In this document: positions 16,494 to 27,958 of the stretch, piece by piece | Layout of the letters: each line of letters opens with the position of its first letter | How positions within the stretch are numbered: the stretch's first letter is position 1 | NCBI GenBank assembly: GCA_017467205.1 | Contig: JAFTSQ010000012.1 | Span: 1 to 64,000, forward strand | Length of the DNA: 64,000 nt | Reading direction: 5' to 3' | Source: Clostridia bacterium | GTDB taxonomy: Bacteria > Bacillota_A > Clostridia > Oscillospirales > CAG-272 | Notes under the pieces: model-generated | The model's database searches: none | Told to the model about the DNA's origin: nothing | Seen by the model: the letters and a program-made list of their open reading frames with translations, nothing else | Made by a program: the position numbers and the translations under genes

Positions 16494-19400
16494 TTACTTG
16501 AAGTAGCGGACTGCCGCCTCAAACATTCTTATGTTATAGTTACCCTCGACGTTCTTGTAAAGACCGTCGCCAATACGCTCGCTGTGACCCATCTTACCAA
16601 AGACGCGACCGTCGGGCGAGGTAATGCCCTCAATTGCGTACATCGAGTCGTTGGGGTTGTGGTGGATATCCGCGGTTGCGTTGCCGTCAAGGTCGACGTA
16701 CTGCGTTGCAATCTGACCGTTTGCCGCGAGCTGTCTTATAAGCTCCTCGGATGCGAGGAAGCGGCCCTCGCCGTGAGAAATAGGAACGTTGTAAACGTCG
16801 CCAACCTCGGTAAGAGCAAGCCACGGGGACTTGTTAGATGCGACACGGGTACGCACTATTCTCGATTGGTGGCGCGCTATCGTGTTGAAGGTGAGGGTGG
16901 GGCAGCTCTCGTCGGTATCTATAATTTTACCGTAGGGAACGAGGCCGAGCTTGATAAGAGCCTGGAAGCCGTTGCATATACCGCACATAAGTCCGTCGCG
17001 CATCTCAAGAAGCTCGCTGACGCCGTCCTTTACCGCAGCGTTGCGGAAGAAGGCGGTGATGAACTTACCGCTTCCGTCGGGCTCGTCGCCGCCGGAGAAG
17101 CCGCCGGGAATGAATACCATCTGAGCTTCCTTAAGGCGCTTTGCAAAGTAGTCAACGCTCTCGGAAATGCCCTTAGCGGAAAGGTTGTTGATAACTATTA
17201 TCTCGGGGTCTGCACCCGCATCGGCAACCGCCTTTGCGCTGTCGTACTCGCAGTTAGTACCGGGGAATGCGGGAATGAGAATTCTGGGCTTTGCAACCTT
17301 GATAGCGGGAGCTTTGCGCTCGCTCGCCTTGTAGGAGAAGGTTTCCATTCTTCCGTCGCCCTGCTTGATGTTGCAGCTGTAAACGCTCTCAAGCTTTCCC
17401 TCGTAGTCCGAAAGCAGCTCGGAAAGCGAGAGCTCCTCGCCGCGATAGGAGATAACCTCACGGGCGGTCGCGCGACCGAGGTATATAGCGCCCTCGGGAG
17501 CTTCCTTTGCCTCAACGATGAAGGATGCATAGCTATAACCGAAGATATCCTCAAGCGAAAGAGAGTCCGAGAAGGTGAAGCCGAAGCCGTTACCGAAGCA
17601 CATCTTCATAACCGCCTCTGCTATGCCGCCGATGCCGGGCGTGTAGCAGGAAACGGCCTTTTTAGTAGAGAGAAGCTCGTGTACGCGAGCAAACAGAGCC
17701 ACAGCCGACTCCGCGGTGGGAAGACCGTCCTCACCGTGCTCCGACTTGAGAAGGTAGAGGTTATTTTCGCCCTTTATCTCGCCTGAAACGATATCCTTCG
17801 TCTTTGCGGTGGTAACCGCGAAGGAAACGAGGGTGGGCGGAACGTCGAGGTCCTCAAAGCTTCCACTCATAGAGTCCTTGCCGCCGATAGAGCCTATGCC
17901 GAGCTGCTTTTGCGCGCGGTGCGCACCGAGAAGCGCCGCAAGGGGAAGACCCCATCTCTTTGCATTCTTGCCGAGGCGGGGGAAGTATTCCTGGAAGGTG
18001 AGGTAGGTTTCGTCAAAGGACGCACCGCTCGCTATCAGCTTGCAGACCGATTCGAGCACGGCAAGATATGCGCTGTGGTAGGGGCTCTTTTCGGCTATGA
18101 AGGGGTTGTAGCCCCATGCCATAAGCGAGCAATCGTCGGTGTGCTTTTTCTCGACCGATATCTTCTGTACCATAGCCTGAGCAGGTGTGAGCTGGTGCTT
18201 TCCGCCGAAGGGCATTATAACAGTGCCCGCGCCTATGGTGGAGTCGAATCTCTCGGAAAGTCCGCGCTTTGAGCAGACGTTAAGGTCGCTTGCCGTCTTC
18301 TTATAGTTTTCGCTGAAGCTGCCCGAAATAGTCTTGTTATAGGGCTTCGGAGCTTCGATTTCTATATCAATATGCTTGGGTGCGCCGTTGGAGTTCAAGA
18401 ATTCGCGGCTGATGTCGACGATTTTCTTGCCGTTCCAATTCATAACGAGGCGCGCCTCTTCGGTCACCTCTGCAACGGCGGTGGCACGGAGGTTTTCCTT
18501 GTATGCAAGGGCGAGGAATGCGTCGACGTTCTCGCGCTCGATAACAACTGCCATTCTCTCCTGCGACTCGCTTATCGCAAGCTCCGTTCCGTCAAGGCCC
18601 TCGTACTTCTTGGGCACTGCGTTGAGGTCTATCGTAAGACCGTCCGCAAGCTCGCCGATAGCGACCGAAACGCCGCCTGCACCGAAGTCGTTGCATCTCT
18701 TTATCATTCTGCTCGCCTCGGGGTTGCGGAAGAGCCTTTGGAGCTTTCTTTCCTCGGGGGCGTTGCCCTTTTGCACCTCTGCGCCGCAGCTTTCAAGCGA
18801 CTTTACGGTGTGCGACTTTGATGAGCCGGTAGCACCGCCGCAGCCGTCACGGCCGGTAGCGCCGCCGAGAAGGATTACCACGTCGCCGGCTACGGGGCGC
18901 TCGCGGCGGACGTTTCTTTCGGGAGCAGCCGCGATAACCGCGCCTATCTCCATTCGCTTTGCCGCGTATCCGTCGTGATAGAGCTCGTCTACGATACCTG
19001 TCGCAAGACCTATCTGGTTACCGTAGGAGGAATATCCTGCCGCCGCGGTGGTGACTATCTTTCTCTGGGGAAGCTTGCCGGGTATGGTTTCGCTGACCGG
19101 CTTCAAGGGGTCAGCCGCACCCGTAACGCGCATTGCGCCGTATACGTAGGAGCGACCCGAAAGCGGGTCACGGATAGCTCCGCCAATGCAGGTAGCCGCG
19201 CCGCCGAAGGGCTCAATCTCGGTCGGGTGGTTATGCGTTTCGTTCTTGAAAAGGAGAAGCCAGGGCTCGCTGACGCCGTCTACCTCAACGTCGATTTTGA
19301 CGGTGCAGGCGTTTATCTCCTCGGACTCGTCGAGTCTGTCGAGCTTGCCGTGCGCTTTAAGGTATTTTACCGCAACCGTCGCAACGTCCATAAGGCAGAT

Positions 19401-20182
19401 AGGCTTGGTTCTCTCTATATCGTGGCGGGTTTCGAGGTAGTCGTTATACGCCGCCTCAAGAAGCGGGTCGGCGAACTTGACCGAGTCAATCTCGGTCTGG
19501 AAGGTGGTGTGACGGCAGTGGTCGGACCAGTAGGTGTCTATCATTCTGATTTCGGTGATGGTGGGGTCGCGCTCTTCGGTGCGGAAGTACGCCTGGCAAA
19601 AGGCAATATCGTCAGCATCCATTGCAAGACCGTAGTCCGAAACGAACTGTTCAAGACCTGCTCTGTCAAGACCGATAAATCCGTCAAGCACCTTTACCTC
19701 GGTGGGTACGGTGTAGTCGAGCGCGAGAGTTTCGGGCAGCTCAAGTGCCGCCTCTCTTGCTTCGACGGGGTTGATAACGTGCTTTTTGATAGCGGCGATA
19801 TCAGCCTCCGTGAGCGCACCGTAGAGAACGTAGACCTTTGCGGTCCTAACGGTGGGTCTGTCGCCCTTGGAGATTATCTGAATGCACTGTGCCGCGCTGT
19901 CTGCCCGCTGGTCAAACTGACCGGGCAGGAATTCAACGGCGAAGACCGCCGCCGCACCCTCGCATTCGAGGGTCTTTGAGGTGAGGTCGAGCTGGGGCTC
20001 GGAGAACACCGTCTTTTCTGCGTATTCAAACAGCTCCTCGCTGATGTTCTCGGCATCGTAGCGATTTATAACGCGAACGTCTTCGAGAGCGCTTATTCCG
20101 AGAAGCGAGCGAGCGTCCGAAAGAAGAGCCTTTGCTTCGTTTGCAAGCTCCTTTTTCTTCTCAACAAAAATTCTGTATACCA

Positions 20183-20183
<1 letters not shown>
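16494..20183 (-). CDS. purL: Phosphoribosylformylglycinamidine synthase, single-chain
   Basis: 1229 residues, the long form that fuses the synthetase and glutaminase halves and needs no PurS or PurQ. It converts FGAR, ATP and glutamine to FGAM. The synthetase part contains DTYWSDHCRHTTF (about 218-230) and NETHNHPTEIEPFGGAATC, the nucleotide and substrate motifs. The C-terminal class I glutaminase starts near RILIPAFPGTNCEYDS; its nucleophile is in MCGICNGFQ (Cys near 1070) with His and Glu in SHGEGRF (His near 1137). The sequence belongs to the Clostridial clade of PurL. Its ATG overlaps the purD stop by one base, so it is translationally coupled. Confidence 0.96.
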
Positions 20184-21460
<1,277 letters not shown>

Positions 21461-21478
21461 TTCGGGATGCTCCTTTCA

Positions 21479-22663
21479 TTAGTGGTGGAACAGGCGCATT
21501 CCTGTGAACGCCATTACCATTCCGTACTTGTCTGCGCACTTGATAACTATATCGTCGCGCACCGAGCCGCCGGGCTCTGCTATGTACTTAACGCCGCTTC
21601 TCTTCGCGCGCTCAATATTGGCGTCGAAGGGGAAGAATGCATCGGATGCGAGGGCAACGCCGTCAATCTTCGAAAGATACTCGCGCGCATCCTCGGCGGT
21701 AAGCGGCTCGGGGCGGGTGGTGAAATACTTCTGCCAATTGCCCTCGGCGCAAACGTCCTCTTCATTCTTGTTTATATAGCCGTCGATAACGTTATCGCGG
21801 TCGGGTCTTGCAATTCCGTCCTTGAAGGGAAGGGCGAGCACCTTCGGGTGTCTGCGCAAGAACCAGGTGTCAGCCTTCGTGCCTGCAAGGCGGGTGCAGT
21901 GAATTCTCGACTGCTGACCTGCGCCAACGCCGATAGCCTGTCCGTCGGTCGCGTAGCAGACCGAGTTTGACTGGGTGTACTTAAGGGTGATAAGCGCGAT
22001 AACGAGGTCTCTTGCAGCCTCTTCGGTGAGCGCCTTATTTTCGGTAACGATGTTATCGAAGAGCGATGCGTCTATCTTATAATCGTTTCTGCCCTGCTCG
22101 AAGCTGATACCGTAGACCTGCTTGGTTTCGATGGGAGCGGGGGTGTAGGTGGGGTCAATCTTTACGATATTGTAGTTGCCCTTTTTCTTGGTCTTGAGTA
22201 TCTCAAGCGCCTCGGGGGTGTAGCCGGGAGCTATAATACCGTCGGAAATCTCGCGCTTGATGAGCGTTGCGGTAACCACGTCGCACTCGTCGGAGAGTGC
22301 TATCCAGTCGCCAAAGGAGCTCATTCTGTCAGTGCCGCGCGCTCTTGCGTAGGCGCAGGCGAGGGGGGATGAGTCAAGCTCCTTGATGTCGTCGACGAAG
22401 CAGGCGCGCTTAAGGTCGTCGGGAAGCTTGATTCCAACTGCCGCCGAGGTGGGACTGACGTGCTTGAAGGAGGTCGCCGAGGGGAGTCCCGTCGCTTCCT
22501 TCAATTCCTTAACGAGCTGCCAGGCGTTGAATGCGTCAAGGAAATTTATGTATCCGGGTCTGCCCGAGAGAATTTCAATGGGGAGCTCCGAGCCGTCCTG
22601 CATATAGATGCGGGAGGGCTTTTGGTTGGGGTTACAACCGTATTTAAGTTCAAATTCTTTCAT
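21479..22663 (-). CDS. purH: Freestanding AICAR transformylase (PurH C-terminal activity only)
   Basis: 394 residues from the ATG at 22663 (AAGGGAACGCT upstream); the ATG at 22681 overlaps the upstream gene and is less likely. The protein matches the AICAR transformylase half of bifunctional PurH: LKYGCNPNQKPSRIY, SFKHVSPTSAAVG, GVGAGQQSRIHC and SDAFFPFDANIERA carry the folate and AICAR site (the KHVSP and SDAFFPF motifs are diagnostic). The N-terminal IMP cyclohydrolase domain (MGS-like) is absent. That step is supplied by the PurO-type protein encoded immediately upstream. It uses 10-formyl-THF, made by Fhs. Confidence 0.95.
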   Translation of the reverse strand: MKEFELKYGCNPNQKPSRIYMQDGSELPIEILSGRPGYINFLDAFNAWQLVKELKEATGLPSATSFKHVSPTSAAVGIKLPDDLKRACFVDDIKELDSSPLACAYARARGTDRMSSFGDWIALSDECDVVTATLIKREISDGIIAPGYTPEALEILKTKKKGNYNIVKIDPTYTPAPIETKQVYGISFEQGRNDYKIDASLFDNIVTENKALTEEAARDLVIALITLKYTQSNSVCYATDGQAIGVGAGQQSRIHCTRLAGTKADTWFLRRHPKVLALPFKDGIARPDRDNVIDGYINKNEEDVCAEGNWQKYFTTRPEPLTAEDAREYLSKIDGVALASDAFFPFDANIERAKRSGVKYIAEPGGSVRDDIVIKCADKYGMVMAFTGMRLFHH

Positions 22664-22677
22664 AGCGTTCCCTTTCT

Positions 22678-23397
22678 TCACTTGTTTTTGTTTATAAGTC
22701 TTGTTTCACTCTTTCCACTCTCGAGGTCGACGAAACAAACGTAGAGGGATATCTTGTTTTCTTCGTTGAGGTTCTGCCAGATGCAATTCGTAAGTGCGTC
22801 AATATCCGAGGGAATCTTAACTCTCTCGGGCTCACCGGTGAAGGTGGGGAGGGGATTGCCGTCGGTCATATAGGTGTGAATAAAGTGGCCAAGACCTGCG
22901 GTCGCGGTGTACTCGTAGAAATAGCGGTTGCAGCCCAAGCCCTCGGGGTCGGAGCTCTTGAGAATGCTCATTTCGTACTTAAATCCGCCGTCCGAGAGGT
23001 CGAGAAGTCCGCTGATACGGGGGGTGAGGTTCGGAGCGTCGGGCTCAAACTCGCGGGTGCGAAGAGCCGCTCTCATATCTTCGCCACGCAGGAGCGCGTC
23101 GTATACCGTGTCGGTCTGGTCGCCGTTGGTAACCACTATCTTGTCGCCGGCTCTCTTAACTGCTGAATAAATGATAAGAGAGGGGTCGGAAACCTTGGAA
23201 AAATCGTAGGGCTCGGTGTATATCGCGCCGTCCTTTTCGACGAAAACGCGGTTGCGAGAGTTCTCGCTTCTGCCCATAATGAAGTATGCGAACGCGGCGC
23301 ACTTTGCGTCGGCAGTCTTGCCGATAATTATACCGCGGCCGGGATAGGCGTTGTTTTTGAGAAGCTCGCCTATGAGCTCGGTTTCATAAACGTTCAT
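22678..23397 (-). CDS. purO: IMP cyclohydrolase, archaeal PurO type
   Basis: 239 residues. The sequence matches the IMP_cyclohyd family first defined in archaea as PurO: YPGRGIIIGKT near the N-terminus, IMGRSENSRNRVF (about 41-53), VVTNGDQTDTVYDAL (about 88-102) and TPRISGLLD. PurO closes the ring of FAICAR to IMP, the last step of the pathway, and is unrelated in fold to the cyclohydrolase domain of bacterial PurH. Its position directly upstream of a transformylase that lacks a cyclohydrolase domain supports the assignment. Confidence 0.93.
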   Translation of the reverse strand: MNVYETELIGELLKNNAYPGRGIIIGKTADAKCAAFAYFIMGRSENSRNRVFVEKDGAIYTEPYDFSKVSDPSLIIYSAVKRAGDKIVVTNGDQTDTVYDALLRGEDMRAALRTREFEPDAPNLTPRISGLLDLSDGGFKYEMSILKSSDPEGLGCNRYFYEYTATAGLGHFIHTYMTDGNPLPTFTGEPERVKIPSDIDALTNCIWQNLNEENKISLYVCFVDLESGKSETRLINKNK

Positions 23398-23419
23398 TCT
23401 GAAGTTCTCCTTATTTTGT

Positions 23420-24031
23420 TTATTCAGCGCCGACTATCTCGGCACACACCTTTTCGCAGGCGAGAGGGAGTATCTTCCACTCCGCCTCCTCCATAACTCT
23501 TCTTTGCAGAGATTCGGGGGTATCGCCGTCCTTGATTTCAACCGCGCGCTGCATTATTATTCTGCCGCCGTCGGGTATCTCGTTGACGAAATGAACGGTA
23601 GCTCCCGTGACCTTAACTCCGTACGAGAGCGCCGCCTCGTGCACGCGCAGACCGTAAAAGCCCTTGCCCGAGAAGGAGGGGATGAGGGAGGGGTGGACGT
23701 TGATTATTCTTTCGGGGTAAGCCGAGGTAAAGCCCTCGCCGAGAATTGACATAAAGCCCGCAAGGACTATGAGGTCTATTTTGTGCTCCGAGAGAAGTGC
23801 CTTTATTCTTCCCTCGAACTCCTCGGCATCGGCACACTCGCGCCGAAGAACGACGGCGGTGGGAATGCCCGCCTCTGACGCTCTGACGAGCGCGTAGGCG
23901 TCCGCCTTATTGGAGATAACTAACTCTATTTTACCGCTTTTTATGATACCGTCGCGCTGTGCGGCGATGAGCGCACCGAGGTTAGTGCCGCCGCCCGAGA
24001 CGAGAACGGCTATTTTAGCAACGCCGCTCAT
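23420..24031 (-). CDS. purN: Phosphoribosylglycinamide formyltransferase 1
   Basis: 203 residues, the usual length. It transfers the formyl group of 10-formyl-THF to GAR. The N-terminus [16 protein letters not shown] is the phosphate-binding loop; the folate site is VHPSLIPSF with the catalytic Asn in IINVHPS, followed by [14 protein letters not shown] (His and Asp). The start overlaps the purM stop by 4 nt, showing translational coupling. Confidence 0.96.
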   Translation of the reverse strand: MSGVAKIAVLVSGGGTNLGALIAAQRDGIIKSGKIELVISNKADAYALVRASEAGIPTAVVLRRECADAEEFEGRIKALLSEHKIDLIVLAGFMSILGEGFTSAYPERIINVHPSLIPSFSGKGFYGLRVHEAALSYGVKVTGATVHFVNEIPDGGRIIMQRAVEIKDGDTPESLQRRVMEEAEWKILPLACEKVCAEIVGAE

Positions 24032-25068
24032 AAAATTATCTTGTCCTCACTCTTGACTATCTCGCCGATAACGTAAGCGTCCTCGCCGTTTGCCGTGAGA
24101 ATGGAAAGAGCTTCGTCAACCGACTCCTTAGGAACTACTATGCTCATTCCGACACCCATATTGAAGGTGTTGAACATATCGCGCTCGGAAATTCCGCCGC
24201 GCTCTGCAAGGAGCTTGAATATCGGGAGAATCTTAACTGCCGATTTGTCTATCTTCGCGCCAAGACCGTCGGGAATGGAGCGCGGGATGTTCTCGTAGAA
24301 GCCGCCGCCCGTAATGTGCGAGATGCCGTGAACCTCTACCTTTTCAAGAAGGGCGAGAACCGACTTTACGTAAATCTTGGTGGGGGTAAGGAGGGTTTCG
24401 CCGATGCTCTTGCCTCCGAGCTCTGCGACGGGGGACTTGATATCCGCGTTTTCAACGTCGAATACCTTTCTTACAAGCGAGAAGCCGTTGGAGTGAACGC
24501 CGCTCGATGCAAGAGCGATAACCACGTCGCCCTCCCTCATTTTCTTGTTGTCTATAATCTTTGCCTTGTCGACGACGCCGGTGCAGTAGCCCGCAAGGTC
24601 GTACTCGTCAACAGGATAAAAGCCGGGCATCTCTGCGGTTTCACCGCCGATGAGCGCCGCGCCGGACTGAACGCAGCCCTCCGCAACACCCTTAACGATG
24701 TCGGCAATTCTTTCGGGAATGTTCTTTCCGCAAGCGATGTAGTCAAGGAAGAAGAGGGGCTTTGCACCCGTGCAGATAACGTCGTTTACGCACATCGCAA
24801 CGCAGTCAATACCAACGGTATCGTGCTTGTCCATAAGGAAGGCGAGCTTAAGCTTCGTTCCAACACCGTCCGTGCCGCTTACGAGAACGGGGCGGCTCAT
24901 ACCGGTAACGTCAAGCTCGAAAAGACCGCCGAAGCCGCCGACGTCGGAGCAAACTCCGCTCGTCATCGTCCTCGCGATATGAGCCTTCATAAGATCTACT
25001 GCCTTGTAGCCTGCGGTAATGTCAACGCCGGCGGCAGCATAGCTGTCGGATTTTGATTTGGTGTTCAT
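24028..25068 (-). CDS. purM: Phosphoribosylformylglycinamidine cyclo-ligase (AIRS)
   Basis: 346 residues. The enzyme cyclises FGAM to AIR with ATP. The family signatures are [16 protein letters not shown] at the N-terminus, [15 protein letters not shown] (about 64-78), [10 protein letters not shown] and [13 protein letters not shown]. It lies between purF and purN and is separated from purF by 56 nt; no promoter or terminator is apparent there. Confidence 0.97.
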   Translation of the reverse strand: MNTKSKSDSYAAAGVDITAGYKAVDLMKAHIARTMTSGVCSDVGGFGGLFELDVTGMSRPVLVSGTDGVGTKLKLAFLMDKHDTVGIDCVAMCVNDVICTGAKPLFFLDYIACGKNIPERIADIVKGVAEGCVQSGAALIGGETAEMPGFYPVDEYDLAGYCTGVVDKAKIIDNKKMREGDVVIALASSGVHSNGFSLVRKVFDVENADIKSPVAELGGKSIGETLLTPTKIYVKSVLALLEKVEVHGISHITGGGFYENIPRSIPDGLGAKIDKSAVKILPIFKLLAERGGISERDMFNTFNMGVGMSIVVPKESVDEALSILTANGEDAYVIGEIVKSEDKIIL

Positions 25069-25124
25069 TTTGTTTTCCTTTCTTTCATTGGCTTCTCTTT
25101 TTGGAGATATATTTAATTTTTTAT

Positions 25125-26549
25125 TTATTCTTTTCCGCTCCAGCAGTACGTGCAGAGCTTGCAGGGATCAACGCCTATCGCCTTGACAAGACCCTCAAGC
25201 GTCTGAAATTCAAGAGAGTCGAACTTGAACTGCCGGCATATCGCCTCGCGCATACGCCTTCCGCGCTCGGTGCTCGCGTCGCTGTATTCGTCGAGGTGCT
25301 CAAGTCCCTCCTCGCCCTCAAGGTCGATTATCGTCTTTCTCGTAATGAGCTCCAAGGCGTTCTTCGCGCTTGAGAAATTGAGGTACTTGCAGGGGTACAT
25401 AATCGGCGGGCAGGCAGAGCGCATATGCACTTCCTTTGCGCCGTTGTCGTAGAGGAATTCAACCGTTTCCTGAAGCTGCGTTCCTCTGACTATCGAGTCG
25501 TCAACGAAGAGTAAGCTCTTGTCCTTTATCAGCTCTGTGACGGGTATCTGCTTCATCTTCGCAACTCTGTGCCGCTCTCTCTGGCTTGAGGGCATAAAGC
25601 TTCTCGGCCAGGTGGGCGTGTATTTTATGAACGGGCGGGCAAAGGTTTTGCCGCTCTTGTTCGAGTAGCCGATGGCGTGCGGAGTTCCGGAGTCGGGCAC
25701 GCCGCAGACGTAGTCGACGCTGTCAATAAGCCCCGCCTCCATATCGTGCTCCGCCATAATAGCGCCGTTGCGGTAACGCATTATCTCTACGTTCTCGCCC
25801 TCGTAGGTCGAGTTGGAGTAGCCGTAATACGACCAGAGAAACGCGCAGATTCTCATTTTCTCGCCCGGCTCGGCAAGGGTCGTAATACCGTCAGCCGAAA
25901 GCTCGACTATCTCGCCAGGTCCGAGCTCGCGCTCGGTTTCGTAACCGAGCTTGGTATAGGCAAAGGACTCGAAGGATACGCAGTATCCGTCCTCTGCGCG
26001 ACCTATCGTAATAGGAAGCCTTCCGAGCTTATCCCTTGCGGCTATAAGCCGTCCGTCCTCCTTCAGAACGAGTATAGACGCCGTTCCGTCTATTTCCGAC
26101 TGGGCGAACTTGATTCCCTCAAGGAAGGACTCCTTTTGGTTGATGAGTGATGCAACGAGCTCGACGGAATTTATCCTTCCACCGTTCATTGCGGAGAAGT
26201 GGCCGTTGTGGTCTATGAAGTATTTTTCTATAAGCTCGTCGGCGTTGTTTATCTTGCCGACTATCGTAATAGCGTACCTTCCGAGCCGCGAGCGAATGAG
26301 AAGCGGCTGGGGGTCGGTGTCGCTTATACAGCCTATCGCCGAATTGCCGCTCATTATTTCGAAGATATCGTCAAACTTCGTTCTGAACGGCGAGTTTTCA
26401 ATATTATGTATCTCACGAAGAAGACCGCGCTCGGCGTTGAGCGCTGCCATACCGCCCCTTCGAGTTCCGAGGTGCGAATGGTAGTCCGTTCCGAAGAACA
26501 CGTCGGAGATAATGTCGCGCTTTGCTACCGCGCCAAAGAATCCACCCAT
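25125..26549 (-). CDS. purF: Amidophosphoribosyltransferase homologue lacking the N-terminal Cys nucleophile
   Basis: 474 residues from an ATG preceded by GGAGGTTTTAGC. The C-terminal PRTase domain is intact: [15 protein letters not shown] and the PRPP loop [13 protein letters not shown] (about 346-358). Cys residues in YPCKY and CKLCTYC match the positions of iron-sulfur ligands in Bacillus-type PurF. However, the N-terminus reads [10 protein letters not shown] instead of the family MCGIFG, so the cysteine that hydrolyses glutamine in the Ntn domain is missing, and the HNGN-like motif is also replaced ([10 protein letters not shown]). No alternative start restores a Cys. Relatives with an MGGFFG start occur in Clostridia and Bacteroidetes. 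It may use free ammonia or have another role. Confidence 0.85.
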   Translation of the reverse strand: MGGFFGAVAKRDIISDVFFGTDYHSHLGTRRGGMAALNAERGLLREIHNIENSPFRTKFDDIFEIMSGNSAIGCISDTDPQPLLIRSRLGRYAITIVGKINNADELIEKYFIDHNGHFSAMNGGRINSVELVASLINQKESFLEGIKFAQSEIDGTASILVLKEDGRLIAARDKLGRLPITIGRAEDGYCVSFESFAYTKLGYETERELGPGEIVELSADGITTLAEPGEKMRICAFLWSYYGYSNSTYEGENVEIMRYRNGAIMAEHDMEAGLIDSVDYVCGVPDSGTPHAIGYSNKSGKTFARPFIKYTPTWPRSFMPSSQRERHRVAKMKQIPVTELIKDKSLLFVDDSIVRGTQLQETVEFLYDNGAKEVHMRSACPPIMYPCKYLNFSSAKNALELITRKTIIDLEGEEGLEHLDEYSDASTERGRRMREAICRQFKFDSLEFQTLEGLVKAIGVDPCKLCTYCWSGKE

Positions 26550-26566
26550 GCTAAAACCTCCGTGCG

Positions 26567-27064
26567 TTAAGCCTGCCCGAGTTCTGACGCGAGTGCTGCG
26601 TCCTTCTTGAGAACCGCGAGCGAGTCTGCCTTGCGCTTTGCGTCGAGCTTCTTTTGGAGAGCTTCGTCGGTTATGGCAAGCATCTCGGCGGCAAGAAGAG
26701 CCGCGTTTGCGCCTCCGTTTATTGCGACGGTTGCAACCGGAATGCCTGAGGGCATCTGAACTGTGGAAAGAAGAGCGTCAAGCCCGTCGAGATTTGTCGA
26801 CTTGCAGGGAATTCCGATGACGGGCAACGTCGTGTTAGCCGCGATAGCACCCGCAAGGTGCGCCGCCATTCCCGCCGCTGCTATGATAACGCCGAAGCCG
26901 CACTCTCTTGCCGTGCGGGCAAAGTCGCGCGCCTCGTCCGGCGTTCTGTGCGCCGAATAGATATGCACCTCAAAGGGAATTTCAAGTGCGGCGAGCGTGT
27001 CCGTCGCCTTTCTGATTATGGGAAGGTCGCTGTCGCTTCCCATCACGATTCCGACTTTTTTCAT
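26567..27064 (-). CDS. purE: N5-carboxyaminoimidazole ribonucleotide mutase
   Basis: 165 residues, first gene of the purine operon; AGGAGATAAAA precedes the ATG. Class I PurE rearranges N5-CAIR to CAIR. The motifs VGIVMGSDSDLP (4-15) with its Ser and Asp phosphate loop, YSAHRTPDEA (39-48, catalytic His) and the AAAGMAAHLAGAIAANTTLP stretch with PVIGIPC are diagnostic. No purK is present in this window. Confidence 0.97.
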   Translation of the reverse strand: MKKVGIVMGSDSDLPIIRKATDTLAALEIPFEVHIYSAHRTPDEARDFARTARECGFGVIIAAAGMAAHLAGAIAANTTLPVIGIPCKSTNLDGLDALLSTVQMPSGIPVATVAINGGANAALLAAEMLAITDEALQKKLDAKRKADSLAVLKKDAALASELGQA

Positions 27065-27110
27065 TTTTATCTCCTATCCGCCGGGCTGTACCGGCTGTAA
27101 ATTAACAATC

Positions 27111-27154
27111 AAAAAGGGCGCACTTACTCCTCGGTGAAAAAAGTAAATGTGCCC
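27111..27154 (-). terminator. Riboswitch expression-platform terminator of the purine operon
   Basis: On the minus strand GGGCACATTTACT pairs with AGTAAGTGCGCCC and is followed by TTTTTGATT. The first arm includes the GGGCA end of the ZTP aptamer, so ligand binding and termination are mutually exclusive, the expected ON-switch layout. Confidence 0.85.
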
Positions 27155-27237
27155 AGACGGTCGGCAAAACGGGCACTGCCCGCAACGCTTATCTATCCCT
27201 GTGGTAAGCTCCACTGAACCGTCGGTCAAGAAAGCGG
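27150..27237 (-). promoter_or_regulatory. ZTP (pfl) riboswitch upstream of purE
   Basis: The minus strand shows the two-part ZTP aptamer: a 5' hairpin domain with TGACCGACGG, GTGGAGCTTACCAC and AGGGA closed by CGCTT/AAGCG, then a short linker hairpin (GGGCAGTGCCC) and the conserved 3' element CCGTCTGGGCA. ZTP riboswitches sense ZMP/ZTP, which accumulate when 10-formyl-THF is limiting, and normally turn on purine and folate genes. The location before purE and the overlap with a terminator fit precisely. Assigned from consensus elements, not from a covariance search. Confidence 0.85.
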
Positions 27238-27278
27238 CTGCTCGCAAAAGACTTTGCAGCGTGATTTTTAACGGTAAT

Positions 27279-27308
27279 ATTATACCACGCCCTCTTATAT
27301 AATGTCAA
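27279..27308 (-). promoter_or_regulatory. Purine operon promoter
   Basis: Minus-strand TTGACA (27308-27303), an 18-nt spacer and TATAAT (27284-27279). The start near 27272 gives a leader of about 208 nt containing the riboswitch. Confidence 0.85.
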
Positions 27309-27377
27309 GATATAAATAAGTACAAAAAGAAGTAAAATCGTGAGCGCGCGATAGGGGATTTGTGCCAAAGAAAAAAC

Positions 27378-27406
27378 TTGACAACGGTGCGGTGGACGGT
27401 TATAAT
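27378..27406 (+). promoter_or_regulatory. Promoter of the Lrp-aminotransferase operon
   Basis: TTGACA (27378-27383), a 17-nt spacer and TATAAT (27401-27406), divergent from the purine promoter. The transcript begins near 27413. Confidence 0.88.
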
Positions 27407-27475
27407 GGTATAAAACCAAAAGGCAAAGGAGCGGTAAGACGCCCTATTTGCCGAAAAGAAAGGATGGGTCAACCT

Positions 27476-27958
27476 ATGAATATCAAGATACTCAAGCTTC
27501 TCGAAAAGGACGCGCGAATGAGCGCCGCGGAAATCTCAGCCATAACCGGAATGGCTGCCGCCGAGGTCGAATGCGAGATTGCCGAGATGGAGAGGGATGG
27601 CATCATCCGTGCCTACAAGAGCGTTATCGACTGGGAGAAGGTAGACACCTCGCAGGTCAGCGCCATTATCGAGCTCAAGGTAACGCCTAAGGCAGGTCTT
27701 GGATTTGAAGAGGTGGCAGACCGTGTCGCAAAATACCCCGAGGTTGAGTCTGTTTATCTTATGAGCGGCTCGTACGACCTCAAGGTCGTCGTCAGGGGCA
27801 AGACCTTCCACGAGGTATCCACCTTCGTGGCAAAGGAGCTCGCGGTTATAGATTCGGTAACCTCCACCGCCACGCAGTTCGTTATGCGCAGATATAAGGA
27901 GGCGGGAATTGAGCTTATTTCCACCGAAGAGGATGAGAGAGGAATGTTCTCCCTATGA
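27476..27958 (+). CDS. Lrp/AsnC family transcriptional regulator
   Basis: 160 residues from the ATG at 27476, selected because AGGATGG is eight bases upstream and because the family starts close to its helix-turn-helix. Residues 1-45 are the winged helix (ILKLLEKDARMSAAEISAITG); residues 60-140 form the RAM ligand-binding domain with VYLMSGSYDLKVVVRG. Such regulators respond to amino acids. The stop overlaps the start of the aminotransferase gene by 4 nt, so it probably controls or senses products of that enzyme. Confidence 0.9.
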   Translation: MNIKILKLLEKDARMSAAEISAITGMAAAEVECEIAEMERDGIIRAYKSVIDWEKVDTSQVSAIIELKVTPKAGLGFEEVADRVAKYPEVESVYLMSGSYDLKVVVRGKTFHEVSTFVAKELAVIDSVTSTATQFVMRRYKEAGIELISTEEDERGMFSL

